From: Salinimicrobium soli
Lineage (GTDB): Bacteria; Bacteroidota; Bacteroidia; Flavobacteriales; Flavobacteriaceae
Reading direction: 5' to 3'
DNA: 64,000 nucleotides
Assembly: GCF_048323655.1 (NCBI RefSeq)
Contig: NZ_JBLUWW010000001.1
Span: 186,001-250,000, forward strand
The notes under the pieces: generated by a model
What the model was told of the DNA's origin: nothing
What the model saw: only the letters and a program-made list of their open reading frames with translations
The model's database searches: none
Made by a program: the position numbers and the translations under genes
Shown: positions 35,228 to 43,535 of the stretch, one piece after another
How the letters are laid out: every line of letters starts with the position of its first letter
Position numbering within the stretch: the stretch's first letter is position 1

Positions 35228-35704
35228 TTAGTCCCTGCTGATCTCCAGGATCTCAAATTCGATCTTTCCGTTAGGCACCTGCACTTCGGCTTTATCTCCC
35301 ACCTTCTTTCCTAAAAGGCCTTTTCCGATAGGGCTGTCTACAGAGATCTTTCCCGATTTAAGATCAGCTTCGCTCTGCGCCACCAGTTTGTATTTCATTT
35401 CGGCACCGTTGCCAAGGTTCTTTATTTTCACTGTAGAATGCACCAAAGCCTTGGAAGTATCCAACTGTGATTCATCAATTAGGCGGGCATTAGCATAGAT
35501 CTCCTCCAATTTGGCGATCTTCATCTCAAGTAAACCCTGGGCTTCTTTGGCCGCATCATATTCAGCGTTCTCACTAAGGTCTCCCTTGTCCCTTGCTTCA
35601 GCAATAGCCTGTGAAGCACGGGGACGCTCAACATCCTTCAACTGGTTAAGTTCATCCTTTAATTTCTTCAGTCCTTCTGCGGTATAGTATGATACTTTGC
35701 TCAT
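35228..35704 (-). CDS. greA: Transcription elongation factor GreA
   Basis: 158 residues from Met 35704 (MSKVSYYTAEGLKKLKDEL). The longer frame to 35761 runs through the leader hairpin. The N-terminal coiled coil (about 1-75) carries the acidic tip near ARDKGDLSENAEYDAAKEA, with the D/E pair that enters the RNA polymerase channel and promotes cleavage of backtracked transcripts. The FKBP-like C-terminal domain follows. Normal length. Confidence 0.96.
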   Translation of the reverse strand: MSKVSYYTAEGLKKLKDELNQLKDVERPRASQAIAEARDKGDLSENAEYDAAKEAQGLLEMKIAKLEEIYANARLIDESQLDTSKALVHSTVKIKNLGNGAEMKYKLVAQSEADLKSGKISVDSPIGKGLLGKKVGDKAEVQVPNGKIEFEILEISRD

Positions 35705-35726
35705 AACTTCGTCGTTTATATAAATA

Positions 35727-35754
35727 GAAAAAATCCCATTCGGTGACGGGATTT
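35727..35754 (-). promoter_or_regulatory. Terminator-like hairpin in the greA leader
   Basis: On the minus strand AAATCCC, a 10-base loop and GGGATTT are followed by a T-run. It starts right at the predicted transcription start and ends about 25 bases before greA. Both flanking genes point away from this gap, so the hairpin cannot end any gene and is best read as an attenuator. Confidence 0.6.
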
Positions 35755-35758
35755 CAAA

Positions 35759-35789
35759 CAAATATACTAAATTAAAACATCCAGTACAA
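35759..35789 (-). promoter_or_regulatory. Promoter of greA
   Basis: TATATTTG (35759-35766) with TTG (35787-35789) 20 bases upstream on the minus strand, close to full consensus. Confidence 0.75.
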
Positions 35790-35799
35790 TTTTAACCTG

Positions 35800-35807
35800 T
35801 AGCTTTG
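35800..35807 (+). promoter_or_regulatory. -7 element of the Rieske-like lipoprotein gene
   Basis: TAGCTTTG, 12 bases before ATG 35820. It overlaps the alternative TTG start at 35805. Confidence 0.5.
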
Positions 35808-35819
35808 GAAAAACGTTTT

Positions 35820-36248
35820 ATGAGAAGATTATTGTATCTGGTTTCCCTGTTTTTTTTGTTAACAGCCTGTTCGGGAGATGAGGAGATAAGAAGGAATCCT
35901 TACCTGCCAGACCTCAACTTTAGCGTTAGGCTCGATCTTAACCTGCCCGAATATAATAAGCTAAATTTCCCGGGAAATCAATACGTGACCCGTAATTACG
36001 GCCTCAACGGCATTGTGATCTACAACCTCAACAACGACCAGTATATGGCTTTTGAACTGACCGATCCCAATCACATTCCGGAGACCTGTTCCTACCTCAG
36101 CATAAATGGCACTCAGGCCTCCTGTAACTGCGATGACGGGAATGTCTACACAATCATTACGGGACAACCAATTGCAGGACAGGGAAGCTATTCCCTGAAG
36201 CCTTACCGGGTGGTGCGAAACGGAAATGTTCTGGAAGTATCCAACTAA
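35820..36248 (+). CDS. Rieske-like lipoprotein without histidine ligands
   Basis: 142 residues. MRRLLYLVSLFFLLTACSG is a lipoprotein signal with Cys17 as the lipidated residue. From residue 60 on, the pattern follows a small Rieske domain: Cys90-Ser-Tyr92, then Cys102-Asn-Cys104-Asp105, TGQPIAGQGSYSLKPY and RNGNVLEV. A working Rieske site needs C-x-H and C-x2-H; here the histidines are Tyr92 and Asp105. It probably no longer binds a normal 2Fe-2S cluster and may be a structural or ligand-binding derivative. Transcribed alone, divergent from greA. Confidence 0.7.
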   Translation: MRRLLYLVSLFFLLTACSGDEEIRRNPYLPDLNFSVRLDLNLPEYNKLNFPGNQYVTRNYGLNGIVIYNLNNDQYMAFELTDPNHIPETCSYLSINGTQASCNCDDGNVYTIITGQPIAGQGSYSLKPYRVVRNGNVLEVSN

Positions 36249-36296
36249 AAACCCTCCTTTACAGGAAGGCCTTTAAAAACAAACAGCTTATTCAAC

Positions 36297-38657
36297 TTAG
36301 AATCGTAGTGTCATTCCTACCAGGAAGTTACGGGTAGCCTGCGGATAATAACCGGCTCCGTCATAAGTGACCCCTTCATATTCATAGGTGTAGAAATACC
36401 CGTTAGACACATATTCCTCATCAAAAATGTTATTTATCAGCCCGGTGAATACCACTTGTTTAAAAAGCGGTGCGTTATTCCAGGTATACTGCACATTAAA
36501 GTCATTCACAAAGTAGCTCTCCAAAAGTGAACTTTCCAATTCCAGATTACTCATGTACTGCTCACTCACGTATTTGGTGAGTAATTTTAACTCCAGGTTC
36601 TCAACCGGTCTGTACTCAATGATATTACCGGCAACAATTTCAGGGGAATAGGAAATGTCGGTCTTCCCAAAGCTTGTAAGTTCTCCATTCCAAGGTGCAA
36701 ACCACTCATCATTCTTGTTCCTGCTGATGGCTATATTTGGTCTCCATCTCAATTTGTCGGTAAGGGCCAGCATAGCATCCACTTCCAGTCCTAACCTATA
36801 ACTGTTACCACTGTTCTTTCTGATAGGGGAACCAACATCATTCAACTCTCCTGTCAATACCAGCTGATTTTCATAGCCCATGTAGTAGAGGTTCGTATTT
36901 ACCTCAACATTTTTTGTCCTATGGCGCCATCCAAGCTCATAATCATTTAGTGTCTCCGGTTCTGGATTTCCGTTTTCATAATCAGTACGATTGGGTTCCC
37001 GATTCGCTCGGGCGTAGCTAAAATACAATTGGTTGGTTTTTGACAATTCATAGGTCACCCCGACTTTCGGATTAAAAAAGGTGTGGGTGTCATCTACAAT
37101 AAAAGGAACTTCCTCCTCTTCCACTCCGTCTACTTCATAATGGATCCTTCTTAATTGCAGATCTCCATAGAGTGAAATAGCATCGCTAACTGCAACTGTT
37201 GCCTTACTAAAGACGCTGAAATCACTTTTTTGAGAGTTATTGTAATAATATCTCTCCATTGGAGCATTGCTTGGGGCAAATTTCGTATATACGATCTCTC
37301 CAAAATGATCTCCTAAATAATTGTTCCAGGCGCCACCAACGATCAAATTGAGGTGATCCTCTTCGTACTGAACATTGAAAGTAGTGCCATAGAAATCATT
37401 ATCCAGCCACTTTCGGGTCACAAGGTCTGACTCGGTGATAAGTTCTCCATTAGCCGTAAATGGCTCAAGCCCATATTCTGAAAGATCTTCTCCCGCACGG
37501 TAAGATTCGTAAAAACCTCTTCCGTAGGTGTAGTGGAGAGCCATATTTGACGACCAACCATTGCCGTAGCGCTGGTTCCAGAGTAACTGGTAATGATCCT
37601 GCTTATAGTCATCCACATGATTGTCATAAAACGTCAGATTTCCCTGCTCGTCCTCATAAGCCCCTGCATAGTTGAACTTACGATCGGTCTTAAGAGTTTC
37701 AGCATCAATTCCGTCCCAGGCCTGGTAAGTCACCTCACTCCCACCAAAGGTGAGCCCTTTAATGGTGGTACCTCCGTTGACATAAGTCCCCTGGAGAAAA
37801 TAAGATTTAAGATCACTAAAGGCACGGTCAATATACCCGTCACTTTTTATGATCGAAGCCCTACCTGCAAATTCCCAGTGGTCATCAAAAAGACCGGTAC
37901 TGAATTTTGCCGTATGTTTTCTGGTATTGTAAGAACCGAAGCTGTTGGAGATCTCTGCGGAAGGTTTCACATTAAAACGATCGGTCAGAATATTAAGACT
38001 GGCACCAAAAGCTCCGGCCCCGTTCGTAGAGGTACCTACTCCCCGCTGAAGCTGCAAATTCTCCACTGAAGAAGCAAAATCTCCCAGGTTCACCCAGAAA
38101 GTACCGTGGCTCTCGGAGTCATTGTACGGCACTCCGTTAATGGTTACGTTAACGCGGGTAGCGTCACTTCCGCGAACGCGGATGCCCGAGTACCCGATAC
38201 CGGCTCCGGCATCACTGGTAGTCACCACAGCAGGCATATACTGCATAAGCGTTGGAATATCCTGCCCCAGATTGCGGTCTGCGATCTCCTCGTTAGTTAA
38301 ATTACTGTGTGTAATTGGTGATTCGGCTGAAACCCTGACAGCAGAAAGAAATACTTCTTCCAGTTCCTCCTTGGCATCACTCAAATCCACATTCAAAACC
38401 ATATCAGCAGTCAGGCTGATATCGATGCTTTTTTTATTTCCGTGGGAAAAGACAAGTGTATATTTACCTGCATTGAGCGTGAGAGAATAATTACCCTCGC
38501 TGTTGGTTTCTGTGCCTTTTGAAGCACCTTCAACCCGCACTATGGCCGCAGAAAGAGGAATATCACCTTCAGTCACTTTTCCGGAAACGGTGAATTCCTG
38601 AGCAAAACTGTTGAGGGAGATCAGAAAAAAACTGACCAGTAAGAATAGATTTTTCAT
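36297..38657 (-). CDS. TonB-dependent outer-membrane receptor, probably for thiamine
   Basis: 786 residues. Signal peptide (1-19, ending SFAQ), a carboxypeptidase-regulatory-like domain (20-100, FTVSGKVTEGDIPLSAA), the plug (about 115-225, IRVRGSDATRVNVTINGVPYN), then a 22-strand-type barrel ending in an aromatic residue (LVGMTLRF). The substrate call rests on the TPP riboswitch and attenuator in front of it; such receptors are known to take up thiamine or its precursors in Bacteroidota. Uptake would need TonB/ExbBD and an inner-membrane transporter, neither adjacent. Confidence 0.9.
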   Translation of the reverse strand: MKNLFLLVSFFLISLNSFAQEFTVSGKVTEGDIPLSAAIVRVEGASKGTETNSEGNYSLTLNAGKYTLVFSHGNKKSIDISLTADMVLNVDLSDAKEELEEVFLSAVRVSAESPITHSNLTNEEIADRNLGQDIPTLMQYMPAVVTTSDAGAGIGYSGIRVRGSDATRVNVTINGVPYNDSESHGTFWVNLGDFASSVENLQLQRGVGTSTNGAGAFGASLNILTDRFNVKPSAEISNSFGSYNTRKHTAKFSTGLFDDHWEFAGRASIIKSDGYIDRAFSDLKSYFLQGTYVNGGTTIKGLTFGGSEVTYQAWDGIDAETLKTDRKFNYAGAYEDEQGNLTFYDNHVDDYKQDHYQLLWNQRYGNGWSSNMALHYTYGRGFYESYRAGEDLSEYGLEPFTANGELITESDLVTRKWLDNDFYGTTFNVQYEEDHLNLIVGGAWNNYLGDHFGEIVYTKFAPSNAPMERYYYNNSQKSDFSVFSKATVAVSDAISLYGDLQLRRIHYEVDGVEEEEVPFIVDDTHTFFNPKVGVTYELSKTNQLYFSYARANREPNRTDYENGNPEPETLNDYELGWRHRTKNVEVNTNLYYMGYENQLVLTGELNDVGSPIRKNSGNSYRLGLEVDAMLALTDKLRWRPNIAISRNKNDEWFAPWNGELTSFGKTDISYSPEIVAGNIIEYRPVENLELKLLTKYVSEQYMSNLELESSLLESYFVNDFNVQYTWNNAPLFKQVVFTGLINNIFDEEYVSNGYFYTYEYEGVTYDGAGYYPQATRNFLVGMTLRF

Positions 38658-38711
38658 TCGTAAAGATTTACTACGAATAAAAGGGGCAATTATTCCTGTT
38701 CAATAATGGTT

Positions 38712-38752
38712 AAAAAAAATCCTGAGAACCATTCATACTGAAGGTTTTCAGG
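38712..38752 (-). terminator. Attenuator terminator of the TPP riboswitch
   Basis: On the minus strand CCTGAAAACC pairs with GGTTCTCAGG (one mismatch) around a 12-base loop and runs into seven Ts. It lies between the riboswitch and the receptor start, so TPP binding can end transcription early. Confidence 0.85.
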
Positions 38753-38779
38753 AGTGCTATACTTTAGCGTTTTTAACGC

Positions 38780-38873
38780 CGATCCCTTGGCAGCATTACC
38801 TGCCCAGGTTCGTTGGGTATGATCTCAGCTTTCTCCCGGAACAATTCCGGGATTAGGCACCCCTTTGAGACGC
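38780..38873 (-). promoter_or_regulatory. TPP riboswitch (THI element)
   Basis: On the minus strand the core motifs are in order: GGGGTGCC, a variable hairpin (CCCGGAATTGTTCCGGG), GCTGAGAT, ATACCC, GAACCTG, GCAGGTAATGCTGCC and AGGGA. This is the complete thiamine pyrophosphate aptamer. It controls the TonB-dependent receptor. Confidence 0.96.
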
Positions 38874-38875
38874 GG

Positions 38876-38883
38876 CAAATGTA
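38876..38883 (-). promoter_or_regulatory. -7 element of the riboswitch transcript
   Basis: TACATTTG on the minus strand ends directly before the riboswitch, so the aptamer begins at about the first transcribed base. Confidence 0.65.
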
Positions 38884-38961
38884 AAAAGGTTTTTTTGGAT
38901 TTAACCAATTTTTTAAGGGTTTCATTCAAAAAGCCGTTAATTTTACACTTTTCAGGCTCCT

Positions 38962-41376
38962 ATGGCGCGAAAAAGATCTTCAATACCCTTTAAGGTTCTG
39001 GCGGGATATTTCCTGTTGGCTGCTCTGGCCGGTCTTGCGATCTGGTTTACCTATGACCAGGTGGTTAGATATGGCCAAATGTCAGAAAGGAACAGTATAG
39101 GGAATAGAAAACTTCTCCTGGTAGGCGAGGCTGCTACAAAACTGTATGAGGCTGAAAGTCTGAGCCGGCAGTTGATCCAGACCGGCGATCTTAAAAGCCT
39201 GCCACAATACACCTCCAAAATAGATTCTATTAAAAACACGCTTTCAAGGCTGCAGTCCTTTCAGGCTGATAGCTCCCTGGATCGTGAGATCGACAGTATT
39301 GGAACCTTGCTCAATGAAAAGACTAAAAACCTGGAAACACTGTTGGACCTGAGAGCTAAAGGTGGAACAGACAGCTATTATTCCAGAGTGCTTACCGAAC
39401 TTCAGAAAGTTGATGAATCTTTTCAGGATCCTAACTATGAGCAGAGGTTTAAAGATCTTGAACCTCACCAACGCCGTCTGCTGATTCGCCTGCTGGAATA
39501 CGCGCAGGTGGAAAATCCCGAGCCTTCAGAGATCACTGCAGATTCTTTAGTGCGTTCCGTAAAATCAGTGCTGAGTTCCCTGGAGCGACAGGAGCAGCAG
39601 TATCAAACCCAGCTTCGGAATCAAGAAAACGAGTTGCTGAACAATGAGATCAAACTTAACAATAGATTACGACTACTGCTTTCTGCCATTGAAGCTGAAG
39701 AACGTAACAGTTCCCTTCAACAGGTTGCAGACTGGCAAGACACGGTTGAAAATACTTCCAAGATAATAGCCTTTTTAGGAGCTGTCAGCCTCTTGGTAAT
39801 CCTGTTCTTTGTTTTCCTTGTGTTAAAAGATGTTTCCCGAAGTCAGCAATACCGAAAGGAACTGGAAAAGGCAAAAGCCTACGCCGAATCTCTCCTGCGC
39901 AGTAGGGAGCAGTTCATGAATACCGTAACACACGACCTTCGATCGCCCCTGAACGCGGTTATTGGCTACACCGGACTTATGGAAAAAACAGATCTGGACC
40001 GGTCCCAAAACCGATATCTGAAACAGCTCAAAAAGTCTTCAGATTACCTGTTACATCTCGTAAACGACCTTTTAGATCTTTCACGCCTGGAAGCCGGAAA
40101 AATGTCTATTGAGGAGTTAGCTTTTAATCCGAAGAACCTGATCGAAGAAACCGTAGAAAATGCCGTTCCGCCTGAAAAACCAAAAGAAGTAACGGTATCC
40201 ACAGATGTCTCTCCAAGGCTGGATCAACGGGTGCTCACCGATCCCTTCAGGATAAAACAAATATTGACAAACCTGGTTAGCAATGCCTGCAAATTTACCG
40301 AAAAAGGCAGCGTTGAGGTGAAGGGCTGGCTGGAATATCACGACAGGAGACATTGGTTGAACATTCAGGTAAAGGACACGGGAATTGGGATCTCGCCCGA
40401 ACAAAAAGAGAAAGTGTTTGAAGAGTTTTCTCAGGAAGACAGTAGCATTGAAAAGAAGTACGGCGGCTCAGGCCTGGGGCTGGCTATCAGTAAAAAACTC
40501 ACGCATTTGCTTAAGGGTGAGATAAGCCTGGAAAGTGAAACGGGTAAAGGCAGTACATTTTTGGTGCAGATCCCGGTAAAACTAACCTCGCGCACCTTCG
40601 AAAAAGCTATTCCTGAGGTACAGCTTTCCGCTGAACAAAAAGAACTTTCTGTATTATTGGTAGACGATGAACCTGCACAACTGGGATTGCTTCGGGAGCT
40701 GGTAAAAGCTTCCGGAATGACTTGTTCCACAGCGCGAAATGGACAGGAAGCGCTTGAAAAACTCAAAAAGGGACATTTCGATTTGGTCCTGACAGATATT
40801 CAAATGCCCGAAATGGACGGCGTCGGCCTCCTTAAAGCCATTCAAAAAGATCCTGAAATTCAGGATACTCCTGTAATTGCTCTTTCAGGGCAGGCAAACG
40901 TCAGTTCTGTAGACTATCTAAAAATGGGATTTAAAGGCAGTCTTTTGAAACCCTATTCTTCTCAAAGGCTGCTACAAATTATAGAGGACGTACTGAAAAT
41001 TGAAATTCAGAAGAAACAAAACAGTACCATAAAGGAAGATGAGCGCAATGGGATCTATTCACTTTCCGAAGTAAAGACCTTTGCAGGAGAAGACCAGCAA
41101 GCTATGAATTCTATTCTTACGGCTTTTATTAGCAGTACCACCGAAAATCTACAGGCGCTGGACCTTGAATACCTGCGTGGGAATTACGAGAAGGTTTCCA
41201 ACATAGCTCATAAAATGCTGCCAATGATAAGGCAGTTAAAAGCCAATTATCTCGTTCCCCCCTTGGAAACCCTGGAAAGAGGCACGACCGAAGAAATACG
41301 ATCTATTGATCTGAAGGATTTTAATAAAAAAGCAAACAGGCTGGTAACGGAACTGCGGCTTGAGATCAAAGATTGA
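38962..41376 (+). CDS. Hybrid sensor histidine kinase with receiver and Hpt domains
   Basis: 804 residues. TM1 at about 12-30 and TM2 at about 268-291 enclose a helical sensor domain (CHASE3-like). A short coiled coil leads to the kinase core with His324 in NTVTHDLRSPLNAVIGY, followed by the ATPase domain (GSGLGLAISKKLT). A receiver domain has Asp612 in LVLTDIQMPEMDG. A C-terminal Hpt domain has His750 in NIAHKMLPM. This is a full His-Asp-His chain, so the final acceptor should be a separate regulator, and the convergent sigma-54 activator that overlaps its last 11 bases is the obvious one. Confidence 0.93.
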   Translation: MARKRSSIPFKVLAGYFLLAALAGLAIWFTYDQVVRYGQMSERNSIGNRKLLLVGEAATKLYEAESLSRQLIQTGDLKSLPQYTSKIDSIKNTLSRLQSFQADSSLDREIDSIGTLLNEKTKNLETLLDLRAKGGTDSYYSRVLTELQKVDESFQDPNYEQRFKDLEPHQRRLLIRLLEYAQVENPEPSEITADSLVRSVKSVLSSLERQEQQYQTQLRNQENELLNNEIKLNNRLRLLLSAIEAEERNSSLQQVADWQDTVENTSKIIAFLGAVSLLVILFFVFLVLKDVSRSQQYRKELEKAKAYAESLLRSREQFMNTVTHDLRSPLNAVIGYTGLMEKTDLDRSQNRYLKQLKKSSDYLLHLVNDLLDLSRLEAGKMSIEELAFNPKNLIEETVENAVPPEKPKEVTVSTDVSPRLDQRVLTDPFRIKQILTNLVSNACKFTEKGSVEVKGWLEYHDRRHWLNIQVKDTGIGISPEQKEKVFEEFSQEDSSIEKKYGGSGLGLAISKKLTHLLKGEISLESETGKGSTFLVQIPVKLTSRTFEKAIPEVQLSAEQKELSVLLVDDEPAQLGLLRELVKASGMTCSTARNGQEALEKLKKGHFDLVLTDIQMPEMDGVGLLKAIQKDPEIQDTPVIALSGQANVSSVDYLKMGFKGSLLKPYSSQRLLQIIEDVLKIEIQKKQNSTIKEDERNGIYSLSEVKTFAGEDQQAMNSILTAFISSTTENLQALDLEYLRGNYEKVSNIAHKMLPMIRQLKANYLVPPLETLERGTTEEIRSIDLKDFNKKANRLVTELRLEIKD

Positions 41377-42721
41377 TCCCATACTGTTTGAGTTTATTGT
41401 AGAGCGTTTTGCGGTCAATAGATAGTAGACGAGCTGCCTTGCTTTTATTCCCGTGGGTTTTTTCCAGCGCCTCGAGGATCAATTCCTGCTCATTCTTGTT
41501 CTTAAAAAGGCTGTAATTTTGTTCCGGTTCTTCTTTTTTGCCGGCCTCTGTAATTTCGCGGGGCAATACTGAAGTGGTTATAGTGTCTCCTTCGGAAAGT
41601 AATACGGCTCTCTTAACCACATTTTTCAATTCCCGAAGATTTCCCGGCCAATTGTATTTTTTGAAAGCTGCTACCACCTCATCAGAAAAACCTTCCACGT
41701 CCTTTTCCAGTTCCTCATTGGCACTGTCAAGGAAGAAATTGGCAAAGATCATCAGGTCTTCCTGCCTGCTCTTTAAAGCCGGCACCTGAATGGAAAATTC
41801 ATTGAGACGGTGATAAAGATCTTCTCTAAAATCCCCTTTTTGGACCAGTGTGAAAAGATCTTCATTGGTTGCAGTGATCACTCTTATGTCTACCTTGATT
41901 TCTTCGTTGCTACCTACAGGTTTCACTTTACGTTCTTGCAAAGCTCTTAGCAGCTGCACCTGCAGTTCATAGTTTAAATTTCCAATCTCATCCAGGAAAA
42001 GTGTACCACCATTAGCAGCCTCAAAATGACCTGTTTTGTTGGTCACTGCACCTGTAAAAGAACCTTTGACATGACCAAAGAACTCACTCGATGCCAATTC
42101 CCGCGGAATCGCACCACAATCTACTGCAATGAACGGTGCTTCTTTTCTCTTGCTTTTATGGTGGATGCTTTTCGCGATCTGTTCTTTGCCGGTCCCGCTT
42201 TCGCCCATGATCAGCACAGACATATTAGTGGGAGCAACCAGATCAATGTAATTATTCAGTTTTTCTGAAGCTTCACTAACCCCGGCAATAAATGTATTTT
42301 TTGAGGCTTCATTTGCAGTTTTTCTGCGGGGAGATTTTCGGGTGGCCTCCTTTTCCTTTTTTCCGGAATCCATGGCAGAATTGATGGCCTCCAGGATCAC
42401 TTCAGGATGAAAGGGTTTAGCTAAATAGTCAATTGCCCCTTCTTTCATCGCATTTACAGCCATGCTGATCTCAGCATAACTGGTCATCATTATAACGCCG
42501 GTTTCGGGATTGGTTTCTTTGACAGCCCGCAGCACCTCCAGACCTTCCCTGTCGGGCAAACGAACATCTGAAATTACAAGATCATACCTATTATCATCGA
42601 TGAGATTTAAAGCCTCTTTTGCAGAAAAAGCAGCGTCTACTTCGCATTTGTTCTTGATTAAGAAAGTCTTGAGCATTGTGCAAAACGCCACATCGTCTTC
42701 AACTAACAGGATTTTGGCCAT
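41366..42721 (-). CDS. Sigma-54-dependent response regulator (NtrC family)
   Basis: 451 residues. The receiver has Asp52 in LVISDVRLPDREG. The AAA+ domain has Walker A GESGTGKE (173-180), the sigma-54 contact loop GSFTGA (220-225, a Ser variant of GAFTGA) and Walker B GTLFLDEIG. The C-terminal Fis-type helix-turn-helix ends with NKSKAARLLSIDRKTLYNKL. It drives sigma-54 RNA polymerase by ATP hydrolysis. Likely partner of the hybrid kinase. A sigma-54-like promoter lies 650 bases upstream of its gene, before the small secreted protein at 43.0 kb. Confidence 0.95.
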   Translation of the reverse strand: MAKILLVEDDVAFCTMLKTFLIKNKCEVDAAFSAKEALNLIDDNRYDLVISDVRLPDREGLEVLRAVKETNPETGVIMMTSYAEISMAVNAMKEGAIDYLAKPFHPEVILEAINSAMDSGKKEKEATRKSPRRKTANEASKNTFIAGVSEASEKLNNYIDLVAPTNMSVLIMGESGTGKEQIAKSIHHKSKRKEAPFIAVDCGAIPRELASSEFFGHVKGSFTGAVTNKTGHFEAANGGTLFLDEIGNLNYELQVQLLRALQERKVKPVGSNEEIKVDIRVITATNEDLFTLVQKGDFREDLYHRLNEFSIQVPALKSRQEDLMIFANFFLDSANEELEKDVEGFSDEVVAAFKKYNWPGNLRELKNVVKRAVLLSEGDTITTSVLPREITEAGKKEEPEQNYSLFKNKNEQELILEALEKTHGNKSKAARLLSIDRKTLYNKLKQYGINL

Positions 42722-42740
42722 AGCAGATCTTGAATATTCA

Positions 42741-42748
42741 CAAAATTA
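42741..42748 (-). promoter_or_regulatory. -7 element of the sigma-54 activator gene
   Basis: TAATTTTG on the minus strand, 20 bases before the start codon, so the regulator itself is expressed from an ordinary promoter. Confidence 0.5.
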
Positions 42749-42782
42749 GAACTTTAAAATAGCCTAAACCCAAAAATAAACA

Positions 42783-42811
42783 TAAAAAAAGGAGCTGTTA
42801 AACAGCTCCTT
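42783..42811 (-). terminator. Terminator downstream of the small secreted protein
   Basis: On the minus strand AGGAGCTGTT pairs with AACAGCTCCT and is followed by TTTTTT. It isolates the sigma-54 activator gene from the gene upstream. Confidence 0.88.
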
Positions 42812-43004
42812 CCTCAAAATCTCTACCTAAGCAGGTAAGATTTTAACTTCCATTTATCAAATGTCCCGGTATCTATTGAATTCTATAGAAGGCTTTTAAT
42901 TGGTCAGTTAAAAAGGCCTTCCTATAAAGTCCAAAAATTGATCTGCATGTTCCGGCCGGGCATTTGCCACCCAGAGTCGGCTTCTCTTTTGACAGGTGTT
43001 AGGT

Positions 43005-43337
43005 TTATTCCTGGTCCTGATCGATCCAATTACCTTCTGCATCTGCATGAAGCTCTTTCTCTTCACCTTTTGCAGTTTTCACAACCAGTTTAAATTCCTT
43101 CGCCCCTTCAACCTCTTTTACGTAGGCTTCAGTGATGACGGCACCTTCATAATCGCGTTCCAAAGCCTGTTGTACTTCCGCAGGAAGATCAGTGATCTCG
43201 ATTTGGGTGTATTCAGAATCCTGAGAAACGGTTGCCTCCACGGCTACCTGCTCCTCAACTGCTACCTGCGCTGAAAGGTTTTGGGCAGAAAATAACATTG
43301 CTGAAGCAGCTACTACTGTTAAACATATCTTTTTCAT
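43005..43337 (-). CDS. Small secreted PepSY-like protein
   Basis: 110 residues. A signal peptide (1-23, MKKICLTVVAASAMLFSAQ then NLSAQ) is followed by a valine/glutamate-rich stretch and a single compact domain: ITDLPAEVQQALERDYEGA, EAYVKEVEGAKEFKLVVKT and LHADAEGNWI. This resembles the small PepSY-like periplasmic domains of Bacteroidota that bind or inhibit other proteins. Function unknown. It has a sigma-54-type promoter and lies next to a sigma-54 activator, so it is a likely target of that regulator. Confidence 0.8.
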   Translation of the reverse strand: MKKICLTVVAASAMLFSAQNLSAQVAVEEQVAVEATVSQDSEYTQIEITDLPAEVQQALERDYEGAVITEAYVKEVEGAKEFKLVVKTAKGEEKELHADAEGNWIDQDQE

Positions 43338-43376
43338 AGTTCAATAAATTTTGTTGTTAATATTTGAATATGGATA

Positions 43377-43392
43377 AGCTATAAGCATTCCA
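43377..43392 (-). promoter_or_regulatory. Sigma-54-type promoter (-24/-12)
   Basis: On the minus strand TGGAATGCTTATAGCT matches TGGCACGnnnnTTGCW at 9 of 12 fixed positions, with GG and GC exactly 10 bases apart. It lies 40 bases before the PepSY-like gene. No TAnnTTTG element is seen in this leader. Confidence 0.55.
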
Positions 43393-43457
43393 TACTCGGA
43401 TGAACTACTCAAAAGTCCTGATTTCAGGGTCTTTACATAATTTTGCTTTTTTGGAAC

Positions 43458-43486
43458 TCTGTGGGAATTTGGGAAAATTCCACAGA
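43458..43486. promoter_or_regulatory. Inverted repeat, candidate activator site 1
   Basis: TCTGTGGGAATTT and AAATTCCACAGA are inverted with one extra base, around a 4-base centre. It lies 66 bases upstream of the -24 box, a usual distance for an NtrC-type enhancer. No T-run follows on the minus strand, so it is a poor terminator for arfB. Confidence 0.45.
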
Positions 43487-43495
43487 ATCGTGGGG

Positions 43496-43533
43496 AATTC
43501 TTCCTCATTTTTGGAAAGGAAAAGGAAGAAATT
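43496..43533. promoter_or_regulatory. Inverted repeat, candidate activator site 2
   Basis: AATTCTTCCT and AGGAAGAAATT are inverted around a 17-base centre, about 105-140 bases upstream of the -24 box and just after the arfB stop codon. Confidence 0.3.
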
Positions 43534-43535
43534 TG

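Noticed and set aside
37593..38069. 158-residue frame antisense to the TonB-dependent receptor
   Set aside because: Shadow of a well-supported receptor gene; no motifs of its own.
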